A stretch of 64,000 nucleotides of DNA, taken from the NCBI GenBank assembly GCA_008694505.1, contig VZDJ01000174.1, forward strand, positions 6,652,601 through 6,716,600. Reading direction: 5' to 3'. The translations under genes and the position numbers were made by a program. The stretch is from Cyanoderma ruficeps. Taxonomy: Eukaryota > Chordata > Aves > Passeriformes > Timaliidae. The notes beneath the pieces were generated by a model. The model made no database searches and was not told where the DNA came from. It worked only from the letters and a program-made list of their open reading frames with translations. Positions 51,193-63,469 of the stretch are shown here, one piece after another; position 1 is the stretch's first letter, and every line of letters begins with the position of its first letter.

Positions 51193-51313
51193 TCTTTCCA
51201 CGTTTTGCCCAGGAGACCGCCTGAGGTCTTGCGGGGGTTACAGGGCGGGATGCAGAGGAGCGTGCAGGGATGCGCGATGATGTTCAGGGGGTGCCCAGGG
51301 GTACCCACCCCCC
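51193..51313 (+). repeat. Unclassified ~120-bp dispersed repeat, copy A (CpG-rich)
   Basis: It aligns along its length with 53081-53197: both begin tctttccac.ttttgcc, share aggtctt, gttacag and agggatg, and end ggtacccacc. By eye roughly three quarters of positions agree. This copy keeps many CpGs. Confidence 0.8.
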
Positions 51314-51495
51314 AGGCTCGCCGAGACTGCCGTCCCAGGGCTGCTGAAGACCCACATTGCCATCTAGTGCCGCCGGAGCACAAGGACAGCCGGGAGGCAT
51401 CGCCGGCCCGGTCGCTGCGCACAGGTGGCCCCGGGCCGCTCGCCCCGGGCCCGGTAACTCCCCTCGCTCAGGAAGCGCAAGGCGGGGCGGTAAAT
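51193..51495. promoter_or_regulatory. GC/CpG-rich block in the intergenic gap with a CTCF-like motif
   Basis: A short island of GC-rich, CpG-containing sequence in otherwise ordinary intergenic DNA. On the minus strand, 51357-51374 reads ggcggcactagatggcaa, close to the CTCF core (CCACTAGRKGGCR). There is no TATA or YY1 motif and no recognised exon beside it. It may be an insulator or an orphan CpG island. The motif match is seen directly; function is inferred. Confidence 0.5.
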
Positions 51496-53080
51496 CCTGT
51501 TCTGCCAAAACTCAGCAAGTCATGTGCAGCCCTACCGTAAATCCTGCTCTGTCCCACAGACGCTGAAGGGCTTAAGAAACATGCAAATAGCTTTGCTTAA
51601 GAGCAAAACATTGCTGCTACTAACAAGCTCATCCTAACAATGGAGCAACCGAAGTAAACTTCAGCAATGTTTGAAGTACCTGATAATTCTACATTTTCAT
51701 GGAGCTTTACATGCTGATGTACCTTTTACCTACCCACCCTCAGCCTCGCTGCTGTGGCCCTGCTGTGCCCCGGCGCCAAGCAGGCAGGTTTAGTGGCCAC
51801 AGGAGCGTTGAGGTGGTGTAAAGGACTTTGGTCAAGTAACAATAAACGGTGACAGTTCCGGTGAGAACTGGGGTGTTGCCAGGATCCGGCTGGGATAACT
51901 CAGCTCTGCCAGCTGTGGTTTGCCTGCAGGGAGAAAGCAAAGGGGAAGGAACGAGGCTGAGCAGGTTGGGTCCTGCCCCGTTCCTAGTGCAGACGCTGTG
52001 TGTCTGTCCTGGCAATGCTGCTGCTGCTCCTGTGCTCTCCACACAGAGGTGAGCACATTGCAGCAGTAAATCTCTCCCTCCAAAAGACAAGACTGTAATT
52101 ACAGTATGGAATCTTTCCATGCCAATCACTTTTATATATGCAAAGGCACATGCTAAATATTTTTCATGGGACTTCCCACCGTAAGAGATTGAACTGTAAA
52201 GTGTTATTATGTGTGTAAAAAGAACACCTAGAAGCCTGAGGTGAGACAAGGGTTGCAGTGTGCTCAGTAGAGTATGTATGTTTAATAAAACTCAAGGCTT
52301 GTCTGTGCAGAGCTGGCAATCTGATTGGGACGGGACAGAGGAGAGAACACAGCCCAGTGATTTGTTCCACATCATAAAACAGTTCAGTAGCTGACCCAGG
52401 TCTCTCAAGCTTCAGCTTGCCAGCCAGTCTTTTCAGTTAAATGTTGTACATAGTGGAGTTTGTTTATTTTTCAGACTGTGGTTATTATGCCCTTGTAACA
52501 GAGGACTCCCAGAAAAAAACAAACCCTTCATGGTTTCATGGATTCAATGATAGAGGAGAGACCCTGCTCACTTGCCTTCCCTTCTCATGCCATAACTGGG
52601 AACTCTGAGCACCACTTGGCAAAGGCAGAGAGATGTGGCACACTCAGCTGTAAGGACTCCTTAGTGGATCCTGAAAATTGTACCAAGCAACTTCATGACA
52701 GGGTGCAGTTACCATACGTCAACAGTGAAGTGACAATCTGTGGCCAGCAAGAACTCGTGACTTTCCAGCAATGCAGGTACAACTGAGCTTTGCCATGGCC
52801 AAGATGAGGTGCAAGAGCAAGGTCAGCCTGCTCTTGTCCCAGGAAGGATGGCTGGAAGGGGCGAAGCTTGAGGGCAAGTGTCCTCCTTGCATATCTTGGT
52901 CTTCTGTCAGGAAACCTTATAAACAAAAAGCCACTCAGAAGCATCAACTGCTTGTGATCAGCTACTCAGCTCTCACTGGAGTGTACGTGCTCTGAAGGTC
53001 ACTCATCAGGCAATGAAAGGGACTGCTTTGGTAGCTGGAAGTTTGCAGGTGTTCAGAAGATTGGAAGAGGGGGCTTATAC
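51496..53080. other. Intergenic, fifth part
   Basis: Between the two copies of the dispersed repeat. No gene or known repeat is recognised. Confidence 0.6.
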
Positions 53081-53197
53081 TCTTTCCACATTTTGCCTAG
53101 GACACTGTCTAAGGTCTTACAGGCGTTACAGCGGGGAGACAGAGATATGTAGGGATGCACAGTGATGCCCAGGAGAGTCCAGAGGTACCCACCACCC
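53081..53197 (+). repeat. Unclassified ~120-bp dispersed repeat, copy B (CpG-depleted)
   Basis: Direct-orientation homologue of 51193-51313, 1.9 kb downstream. Several positions that are CpG in copy A are TpG or CpA here. Confidence 0.8.
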
Positions 53198-56100
53198 ATT
53201 AAATAACTGCTCCCTGGAAAGGCATCACCTACTGAAGCCCTGTAAGCAGAACATCCTTTTATGGAGACAAGCAAACTTTTAGAAATCCAGTCACTGTAAA
53301 ATCTTTCACCCCTAATATAAATTTTTCACTGAAATCTGTTTATTTTAGGCCTGCTGTGTCATAACAGATCCAAGAGTTGCATTTTCTCTTGGAAAGCGAC
53401 AATGTTTTGTTTAAAAATATTAACTTTTCATGACATTCAGTCTCAATGTCTATACAAGCTTTTAAACTCTGGCTCTCTGATGTAGATGAAGGAACAGCTT
53501 CTTCCTCAGTGTAATTCTGCCTAAGCCCATGCATTTACAAGGGGGGGGTGAATTTTGTCCATAAGGTTTGTGATTCTCAGGCAGAGGCTTATTGACAGGC
53601 AGTGTGTTGAAGATATTTACATTCAGCAAGGCTCATAAGCCACTGAACATCTGTTCTCTCGTTAGCAGCTTCCTCAGCATTTGCCCTGTAGGCAATAATC
53701 TACAGGACAAGTTTCCCAGCATCTAAACTACTGTAGGATAATTCTATAACTAAATGGAAAGCAAAGCCCAAGGCCCTGGGAATTCGCTTTTGTACAATAA
53801 TCTTTTGTGTGCGTACAGTGGAAACCAGAGGATTATGGAGTCAAATCATGAGAATTCAGGTCAAGTGAGATTTGGAGGGGGGAGGAGAAGATGACAGAAG
53901 CACCAGTGGGAAGGTAGTGATCCCAAGGGAAGTAACGTGACGCTTGCAGATAAGCCTGTTCTGCTGTCATGGTTTAATTTTACACATCAGTATTAAAATT
54001 TCTGAGCATTGCCGAACATCAACTCTCCTTTGCTGCACGAGGTCCTTTTGTGTTGGTTTTTTTCTCCTCTAGCAGCTGTGTTATTTTGGAGTATTCCTAT
54101 GTCTGGGTTATTTTCTTGTGCCATGCCTCCATTTTCTAGCTCTTCATTATTTTTTCTATCTGAGAATTTGTGTGTTTAAATCTCCTTCCTCCATTCAGCT
54201 CCCTGTTATTTTTCTCATTCTTGCATACTTAGGCCAGATCAAGGGTTTCAAAGATCCTCTAGATATACAAAGCGATTCATTTATCTCCCCTGGACATTTG
54301 CTTAATGGAAGGAAGGAAATGTCATTAAAGAAAAGCACTATGAAAAATGTGATGCTGCTTTTTCTCTTTCTGGCAAGGGATTGATGTGGATGTCCAGACC
54401 AACACCCAGAAACGCTATTCAAATGCTTGTCTGCTCTTCCCACAATGCAGAAAGATCCAGCTGAATCCAATCAAATGTTTAATGTGCTCTTGGCTGGTTT
54501 ACACGGCTAAGCTGATGGGAGGATGTGCTGTTGGGCAGTGACTGCTGAGAGAACAGTGAAATAGAAGGTGTTAAATTAGACATTGGTGTAAGCAAAGGAG
54601 AAAACAGCATCAAGGAAAATTCACAAGACTTCTGCAAAACTGAACAGCTGTACAGCTCCTCTGAACATGAGGATTTTCCTTACCTTTTTAAGAGACAGGC
54701 AGTATGGCAGAAAGGTGATGTTCTATCTGTGTTCTAGAATCCTGTCTCAATTGCCATATGTGAGACCTGGAACAAAATTCCTCCTCTACTGCCTTGGTAA
54801 AATGTAACACACTAAGCAAGACACTGCAAAAAGCAGCTTCATTTTCTGCTCTGCAGTGGTGGTAGCAAAAGTTTGAGTATCTAGGTGTTTGGAACCATGA
54901 ATATGCTGCAGATTGGGAAATGCAGGGGGAAGAGGGTTTGGTTGGTTTTTGTACTGGTTTTCTTGGGGTTTTTTGGTTGCTTTTTATGTTTTGTGGGGGT
55001 TTTCTGGTTTGTTTGGGAGGTTTTTGTTCTGGTTTTATTAGGGGTTCTTTTGGTCACAGCATTTTTGCACTTCCAAGAAAAGAGTAAATGAATCTGCCTG
55101 TGCTGGATAGACCTCAGGTTGTCTGAAGAATTGTAATTCAGTCTTTCTCTGTGTGTGTTATGAAAGACCTGAGCTGTGCGTCTACACAGTTTTCCTTAAC
55201 ACCTCTGAGATACTCTGTGTTCTTGCTCTTTTTTCTTTGTGTCCCATTTTTAGTTGTTTAATTCATATGATCCAGATGAGGGCAGACTGCATGCTGGGCC
55301 AGGGAGAGAGGCAGGAGGGATAATAGAAGTCTTTGTGGGAAGTAACCCACAGTTTGGATGTCATATTTAAAAAGTACAGTACAGAGTACAGATGTTATGG
55401 GTTGTATTAGCTTGGTCTGCAGGGAATGACATCCTGTATTGGATGAAATGGTTTGACCTCTTCTATTGAAATGCTAATGTTTGACCATTTCCTCCAGCAA
55501 AGTGAGTCTCATTATTTCTCATTGTAGCCTACATTTACCCTTCCTCCACTCTGCGCCACCCTGACCCCGGAGTTTCTGCTTTTCCAATATGCACTTAAAA
55601 TTTGTCTGCTATGTGATCGTTTTATGAGGTGATATCATGAAGCATAAGTATGTGTTCCAGCTGCGTTAGTGACCCTGCCTATAAACCAGGGAGGTTGGCT
55701 AAGCACTCTCTTGCCCTCTTGCTTAATGTGACTCACAACAAGAAGATGCAATGATCCAGACTGCAAATGCGAAAGAGAGTGAACAATCCAGATGAGACCC
55801 TGGAAAAAGGAAACTCTTAAGTGAAACTGACTTTTTATCTCTTTGTGTCTTCATGTTGACACTACATTAGGAAGGCTGACATCAGATATCTCCAGAGGCC
55901 CAAATCCAATTTTGAATCAAATGTAAAAGACCAGCTTGTAAAGGCCAAGAATGAATTGGTTCTGCCAGAACAAAAATTAGCACAGAAACAAGCTTGTTTC
56001 CAGAGAATCTACTGAAATAATGACATGATGCCTTAATAGGGATTGTGCTTAGCTGATTTTTTTAAATTAGTGAAAGTTCACCCTTTGAAATGACCATTGT

Positions 56101-56369
56101 GTACAAGGAACATATTCATCTCCAAATTTTTTGCATGTAGTAATCTGTAGTTAAGATTGCTTAGTTAGCATTGAGACAGACTGCCCTTTTTATTCTCTGT
56201 GTCTGTTTTAACACTAATCCCTGAACAAACACTTACAAAGGCAAAACACATATATGCCTGTCCTGTTGAGAAGCTGCAGAGATTTTGTGCTGCTTAACTG
56301 TCATGGCATTTCTTAGTGCCAAGTTCTCATATTGCTGCAGTTCTAGGCCATTTGCTGTTGCGGGAGAAG
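53198..56369. other. Intergenic, sixth part
   Basis: No gene is recognised. Bases 54934-55060 are a G/T-only low-complexity strand (ggtttggttggtttttg and similar). The rest is unremarkable. Confidence 0.6.
54934..55060 (+). repeat. G/T-rich low-complexity stretch
   Basis: Almost free of A and C on this strand, with runs of two to five G separated by T tracts. The frame across it gives a Phe/Val/Leu-rich peptide, which is a composition artefact. Confidence 0.8.
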
Positions 56370-56584
56370 ATTTAGGTCAGTGGTTTTTCAACCTTTTTTG
56401 ATTTGTGGACCCCTAAAAAATTTCCAGCAGTAGTGCAGACTCCTTTAGGAATTTCACATATGCAGATTGCTGTCTGGCACATATGAATTTTCTTTTTCTC
56501 AATCACTTTTTTCAGACTCTTTATAAGTATTTCATGGCCTTGCCAGCCTCTGCAGACCATAAACTGCAAACCAATGATTTAGGT
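56370..56584 (+). mobile_element. hAT-type non-autonomous DNA transposon (MITE) with target-site duplication
   Basis: The element (56378-56576, 199 bp) starts cagtggtttttcaacctttt and ends tgcaaaccaatg, giving imperfect terminal inverted repeats (CAGTGGTTTTTCA against CATTGGTTTGCA). It is flanked by a perfect 8-bp direct repeat ATTTAGGT at 56370-56377 and 56577-56584. An 8-bp duplication and a CAGTGGTT-type end are hallmarks of the hAT superfamily (Charlie-like). It is too short to encode a transposase and was presumably moved by one in trans. Orientation is arbitrary. Confidence 0.85.
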
Positions 56585-59500
56585 GAGCTCTTGAACTATT
56601 GCTTCTCCACATATACACTGCTGTAAAAGATGAGAATGCCATAAAATGAGTAACAAGACCAATGTTTTGGGATTGTGACTTCCAATATTTTACAGTCTGT
56701 CAAAGCTGGATGCAGGGTTCTTAAGTAGCCAGGGTTCACATATGAAAAACCACATGGTGCTGGTGTGCCAACACCCACATTGTCCCAAGCTCTCAGTGGC
56801 TGTGGACGTTGAGCTAAAGGTGTTCCAACACCCCCATAAATCATACCCAATTGCCTCCAGAGTTAGCTAGCAGATAATATAGCCTTTTTGGCTTCTCAAA
56901 ACCTACCCCAAATAATGGTCTCCAACTAGATTTCTTTAGACTAAGACCAGGCTTGGGAGGAAATGTGGGAAAATGGAACAAAGAGGTGATACAGACTGGC
57001 AATGTGGCAGGTAAGAGGTGAGCTTTGACTCCTAAAAGGTAATTAAAATGATAGGCTGGATAGGCTTGGGTCAAAACAGGTCTTGGAAAAATAATAGAAC
57101 AGCTTTTGCCTTGCTGCACTAAAGGATGGTGAATCAAAGGAGGGTTGTAAATAGAAAGTGATTTGGTCAAAGCAGGCCACGGGCTAGGAAAAGGAATGGG
57201 GCAAAACACCAAATGAAAAAAACCAGAGAGAATAATGGAGGAGTGAAATGCAAAGCAAAGAGAGCATAATTAGGGGTTCCAGCTTCATGGATGGAAAGAA
57301 AATATGTGTCTGATTTGGTTTACAGAAAGAAACTATAAATGTGGACATTTTTTGACCAGGAGTGCCAAGAACGAGGTCAAAGTTGAAGATGATGTCTTGA
57401 CCTGCATTTCCTCTTTCTCTCCTTTACTTGGCCTTTGTTGTAAACCTACTATTCTCTTGCCTGACACTGATCTCAAGGTCACTGTTTTCATTCTGCTCTT
57501 ATCCCTCCTGCCAAGAGGTTTATAGAGCTTGGTGTTCTTTATAATGAAAGTATAGTGCCCATCAGCCAATACTTCCAGATTTTCAATTTTCTTTTTGGCC
57601 TCCTAAGGCTTTAATATGAAACCTTCCATCTCACTGTCCATCAGAACCACTGCTCCTGAATTATGGCCGATTTCCTCTTAATATCCACAGCAGGGATTTT
57701 TAAGAAATCAAATAACAAATAAAAAATGTTGCCACATCCCCCAGGGTTGACTCCCTGCCAATAATAAGCCAAACAAGATGTTATGGGACCTTTTGTTTCT
57801 GTACAGGACATACAAGACAGAGCCTTCCCTTTCTCAGGGGACAGTTCAGCATAAACCAGGTCAGTGTGCAAGCCTGCGTCTACAAAGGTAATGCCAAACA
57901 AAACCATCAATGTGTCTCTAGAATATGGCATTGAGAGAAAGTGAGGAATAAAGCAAGATTTTCCATTAATCCCATTGTCTAATCTGAAGATCATGCAATT
58001 TAGGACATCTTATCATTTACAAAAACCATTAGTAGACTTCCAGGTATGTACTACAAGTGATTTCTAATTATTATCTGTCTCTTGTTCAGTGCTTACACCA
58101 GGCACAGTTTCCTACACAGAAACCACTCCCAGCACTCAAGGCTTTGGTTCATGAATTCACTGTGCTTCCACAGCAATTCAAAGTCTACACAAGTGATCAT
58201 ATTTTTAGCTGATGCAAAGTTGCTGATCAGTGACTGCACTGGCGCTCCACTGTTATATGCAGCTGAGAAGCGAGTGGGGTGATTTTTTGGAATAATGAGC
58301 ATCTCTTCTGCATCTCAGTAGGGTGTTAACTGACAGCCCTGGGTCCAAGATCACCCTAATGATGGATTAATATAATATTCAGGGTCTTCTTTCATTCTGA
58401 CAATGTCCACGCTTATATGTTATTATGGATTAATTATGTTGGTTTCCACAGCTAGTGTTGACTGTTGTTGCTAATCTCAAAGTAAGAAAAGTAAATTTGC
58501 AAGAGGAAAATTAAATCTATATCAGAGATTTTGCCTTTTGGTATTGGAGTCTCACAGAAATTTTCTCCTTGAATACTTATCCAGCAGAGATTTTACTGTC
58601 AAGTAGAAGATAACCAGGCATTCTTTCAGCAATATTTCTGTGGGAACGAGAATGGCTTGACTGCATGATTATTTTAGCTGCTGTGTAGATAAAAAAAAAA
58701 TAAACCATGAGCAGTGAAATGTTGAAAAGGTTTTGATATTATTATATGACTTCTCAACTGTTTTCTTTTTTTCTTGCTCCTTTGTCTGGAAATAGTGATT
58801 AGATCAATTTCCCTAAGAGTAAAGCAGTTGCCTGTTCAAGGCAAAGTTTCTGTTTTAAGTGATAGGTCTCTATTTTCTGAGCCAATGAAACTTCTCTGCT
58901 TTAATGACATTTACAGACATGCTACTCATAGCTGACATTCCCTGCAGACCTATAGAAAACCTGATGACACTCCTGACCATGTTTTCTCCAGCTTTTCTGT
59001 GTCATTTTTGTTCTCGTGTCCAGGTTTCTGTCCTAGTTCATAAGCTGGTTGAAGCTACATACAGCTGCCACTGCATTTGTTACCTCTTCCTTCCCCAAGG
59101 TCTCTTTTTTTCAAGGGTTGAGATGGATGTATTTCTCCACTCAGCCACTCTTAAAGCTTTTTTCTGAGGGATGTGTCCTGTCTGAATTCATCAGAGCATG
59201 TGCGTGACATTAATTGTAGGACCAGTCAGCAGTTTCCAACTTCAAGAGAGCTTTTTTACAAGTGAACAGCTGAAAAATTTCACTCTGGACACTGGAGCCT
59301 TTGGCTCAGACTAGAGGGGTGCATCACTCACGAGGTACTTTTAAATGTGTAGAATGGACAGGTCTGTCCTCAGTTTGGATAATTCACACATTTTTATTTT
59401 CCAGTGGTGTAAATCTGGCACCCCCTGGAGGAAGTATGTTTCAAAACACTCAAAGGAATGAAGTATTTTTAAAATCCCCTTTGATGAAATCAATTCTTTA

Positions 59501-61219
59501 ACCAGACTGTAAATTTTCCCAATTTTCTATGGATTCTTTGTGGAAATACTAATGTAATTTTTCTGTAGGCAGTTTTTCATCGTGAGATACATACATGCAT
59601 TTTTTTTTTCCTTAGACTAAACATGTCAATCTAAGACTTACTGGGGAAGTGCTGGAGGATTTCTCAAACATTATGTGATCAAAAAGAAAATTTGGACAGT
59701 CACCTATAAATGACAAGAAGAACCATTAAAAAGGTCTGTTTGACTCTGGTCCAAGAAAAATGAGAGTCGGTGTATGTCCATATGCTCGTGGCTAGGGTGC
59801 TCTTGTCAGGTCAGGTGGGGAAAGACTTTGCTGTAGGGCTATGCCTGGATCTACAAAAAAACCCAAACCCATGCCTTGGAAAACCTAAGGCTATTAAGAA
59901 TAGTTCCATTTTTCTAATCAAGTGGAATTGATTTCTTTATTAGACAGAAGAGACAATCTGCTGGGGCTTGCAAGCTACCTACAGAGTTTGATGTTTGGAA
60001 ACTCAAAACTGCCAAAGGCAAGATTTTGAACTGCTTTCCCCCATCAGCCTGGGGGGAAGAAGGGTGTAAATAATGCCAAAAGGTGTATTTATACTGCTTT
60101 AAAATTTCATTTGAATGTAACAAATAGTTAGTTGGTAGCGATTTCTTAGAAGAAATGTCAATAAGGTTTCTTTTAAATTATTATTATTCGCTCTCTTTGG
60201 GAAATACCTGGCTGCATTTACAAAGTGGTTTCAAAGACAACTGGGAGTGTTGTTGATCAATGCTGCATCCAGAGAACCTCACTGGGGAAGCGTGAACAAC
60301 AATTGCATTATTTTTTATCTCTGTTTGCCAGTTGGGCACAGAGCAGCCTCTCCTCATTGCTCCTTCTCCCCCAGCAACAAAGCTCAGCTGTGGTCCCTGC
60401 TGAGAGGATCTTCTCCCTGGGAACTGCATTGCTTCATCAGCTCCCCTGTGCATGATTTTGGTGTGTTGGTTTTGTTTGTTCTCCTGGAAGGTCCTCTGAA
60501 TTTTCCAGGGAGTCCTTCCTTTGGAGGTACTTAAAGTCATTGCTGCTTAACCTTGTAACTCATGGGTAATTCAATGCTGGTTTTCCCTACTCTGAAAGGG
60601 TCCCAAACACTGGCAGTGGTCAGTAATGGATGTCTGGATTAACAGCATAAGAAAAAGGACCTAAGTGACGTTTTTCTTCTTTCCTTTTGTCTCTGGCTGC
60701 CTTCCTTTCTCTACCACATGATAAGGGATAAATCTGGGGCTGGGTGCCTGACTTAGAAAACCCTTCATGTTAATAGTGTATTCTCATTTACAGCAAACAG
60801 GAACATAGATTATCTGCAGGACTGGGCTATCAGTATTTGGAAAAATGCTTGATTAAAAGCCTGTCCTTGGTATGGGTTTTTTTTGCACTACAAAGTTGTT
60901 TTTTTCCTTACCCACAGACAAGCAGCCAGAGGTCAGAAACCACAGCTGAAGATGGCTGTGGGATAATATTACTCTTGCTGGCTTAGGATGATTTTAAATA
61001 CTTTATTTTCCATGCAGAACACATAGTTATTAGTTTAATCATGAAATATGTTTTCCAAGTTGCTTTTGCCAGATCTGATATTAAGAATTTGATATTGCTT
61101 TCTTCAGAGGTGAAAAAAAAATTAAGGAGAAAATTAAATAGCACCAGTCTTTCTGAATGTTATCTACAACAGGGTGATAGAGAGCTTCAAACATTAATGC
61201 AATACAAATGCATTTGAAC
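56585..61219. other. Intergenic, seventh part
   Basis: No gene or further repeat is recognised. Small T and A homopolymers occur (for example near 58691 and 59601). Frames are short and unrecognised on both strands. Confidence 0.6.
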
Positions 61220-61224
61220 ATTTA

Positions 61225-61292
61225 CAGTAGGATTTGAGTAGCTGCCTTCAGGTCCTTTTCAACCAAACTCATTTTTATGTTGTAATTTGTAA
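61225..61292 (+). mobile_element. Old CR1 LINE fragment, 3' end
   Basis: tgccttcaggtccttttcaa followed by ccaaactcatttttatg resembles the CR1 3' end (gaccttcaggtcccttccaacccaaac.attctatg). More diverged than the copy near 4500; the limits are approximate. Confidence 0.5.
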
Positions 61293-63469
61293 GGATGTCC
61301 TAAATTTCTTTTGCTGGAACCAGTATCAGAGGTGACAGTTTCGAGCTTGTACCCCTCGATCCACCACAGGGTATTTTCCAACTGCTGATATGTGTATGAC
61401 TACTTGTAGGGCAAAAAGAAGTAATATTTGTAGCTTCTTTTTCTCCTGATTTATGTGTACCTACACAGTTCAGAGCCTGAAAACTAATTCCATCTAGAAT
61501 GAGCTGGAGCCTAGGAACAAAGAAGAGGGGGAGGTATATTGCTGAACAACCATTAACTGAGGGAGCAGATGGGAAAGGTGGTCTCTAGAAAGACATCCTG
61601 TCCATTCTGCCCAGCTCAGGAGGGTGACAAGTACAAAATGGGGCTGTTGAGAGATGGATTACTTGGAATATGGTATAAAACTACCCTGAGCTGGGAGGGA
61701 AGTGTGGTGGGTGTACATGGAGAGCAGTTACAGCAGTCAACTGCACATAGCAGATCAGTACGTCTCTAATTATTATTTGTCTGGCTGGCTAAGCAGTGCA
61801 GCATTTAAAACCTAATTTGTTGTATAATTTAATTTTAATTGAGTCTCCTATCCACACAGGACTCGTTAAGCTAGCTGTATGTTTCACTTGCTGTCTTTTT
61901 ACATGGATACTATGGGAGAGCTGCAGGAGCTGAACCAATCATTTCCTTGCTCTGTGCTATCACTGAGGTGCAGTAATTCCTTGGTATGATTGCAGAGGGA
62001 TCTCTTGGCAGGAATATTTGGAAAATACGTTTTCTCAATGCCACAATATAACAAAACAACTTCCTCCCTCAGCTAATGGTACAGTTTACACAAAAGATTT
62101 GGTTGTTGGGCTGTTAGTTGCATCTCCTATGTGCTGGTATTTTCCTCTGCCACTCAGAGATAACAATTACCAGTCACTGTGGGCAGTAATAAAAATGAAG
62201 CACCATGACAATGCTTTTGAGTGATTGTAACTTCCATTGATGGGCCTCTCTTCAAATTTATAAAAGGCTCTATTCCTCAGTGAGGACAAAGTTGAAAGCA
62301 AGCAGGGTATTCTGCAGACAAAATCCTTTGGAGGAATGTAGACATGCAGGTCTCAAAGAACCATTTTTTCCTACTGTTATTACTAAGGGAAGAGTTATAG
62401 ACTTAGGTCAATAATACAAAGCTCTTAAGTACATGCATCAATTTTGACTCGTATGCTTACATTTTTTTTCTTCACCTGGAGCTCATGTGATTGGGACTAT
62501 GGAGCAATACTGTGTTAGGTATCAGTTAAAACTGAGGATTCAAACATTGCTGTATTCGAATAATTTTGCTTCTATCAGTGGCATTGTCCAGCTGTCTTGC
62601 TCAGGCTGGTGTTACCGTGAGATTTCTGTGGCCGAGGGCATCTGCAGGGCTTCCAGGAAAGGTAAAAAAGCAAAATCTGAGAGCTCAAGCCTGTAAACCA
62701 AATGGGAGTATCAATGCCAAGAACTGCAAGTAGTTTTGTTTTTAGTGTTTTGTTTCTTTTTTTTTTTTTTGTCTTCTCATTTAATCCAAATTTCAAAATC
62801 ATTTAAGTGAAGAGGAAAAAAGGGTCACTGCATCTGCATAGATTAGATGACTAATTTAAGAAGCAGGGACATCCAGGATAGCTCTGCTTCTTCTTCCTGT
62901 TTTGATGAACATAAAGCTGTTCTGAATCCTTCAGATGAATATAATAAACGGATCCATCTCTAGAAGGATGGTACTGATGCTGTGCAAAAGAACCACAAAT
63001 CATTTGGCTTAGAAACCACTTTATACAGAGTGCTAATTGGTCTAAAAAAATTGAGGTGCACGATACAAATGTCCCAGGAAAAAGAAACGAAACCAGTATA
63101 AACAAGCAGATCAACAAGTGGATAGTAGTGATACTGTTTTACACAAACGCCCATCAAATGGAGGACATGCAAATGAGGTGGTCGATGCGATAACAAAGAG
63201 ACAAGCGATGAGTCTTAAGGTTCAGAAAGCTCTGTGTCTGCTCTCGTTCCCGACAATGCCAGGGTTTGGTCTGTAAGAGTCTCCTCAGCAAAACTGGGGC
63301 TGCCCCTCAGTGCGTGACCCACCGCCCATCAGCGGGCACTGATCCTGCCTCAGTCCGAGCTTGCTTTTTAAAGCCTGGTATGGAACAGCACGTTATGTTG
63401 TTTATTTAGCCTCTGTTGGCAAACCAATGACTGCTCAACATCCAAGAGTTAAATTACAACAGTTTTTCA
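61293..63469. other. Intergenic, eighth part, up to the CpG island
   Basis: No gene is recognised. A T homopolymer lies near 62757-62770. GC content rises from about 63240 toward the island. Confidence 0.6.

Noticed and set aside
50856..51422. 188-codon minus-strand frame across the GC-rich block
   Set aside because: It spans a dispersed repeat and CpG-rich DNA and shows no domain; length is explained by composition.
53970..53990. TGTCATGGTTTAA resembling the start of some songbird endogenous-retrovirus LTRs
   Set aside because: Only about 13 bases match, the following sequence differs, and no matching LTR end, primer-binding site or duplication is seen.
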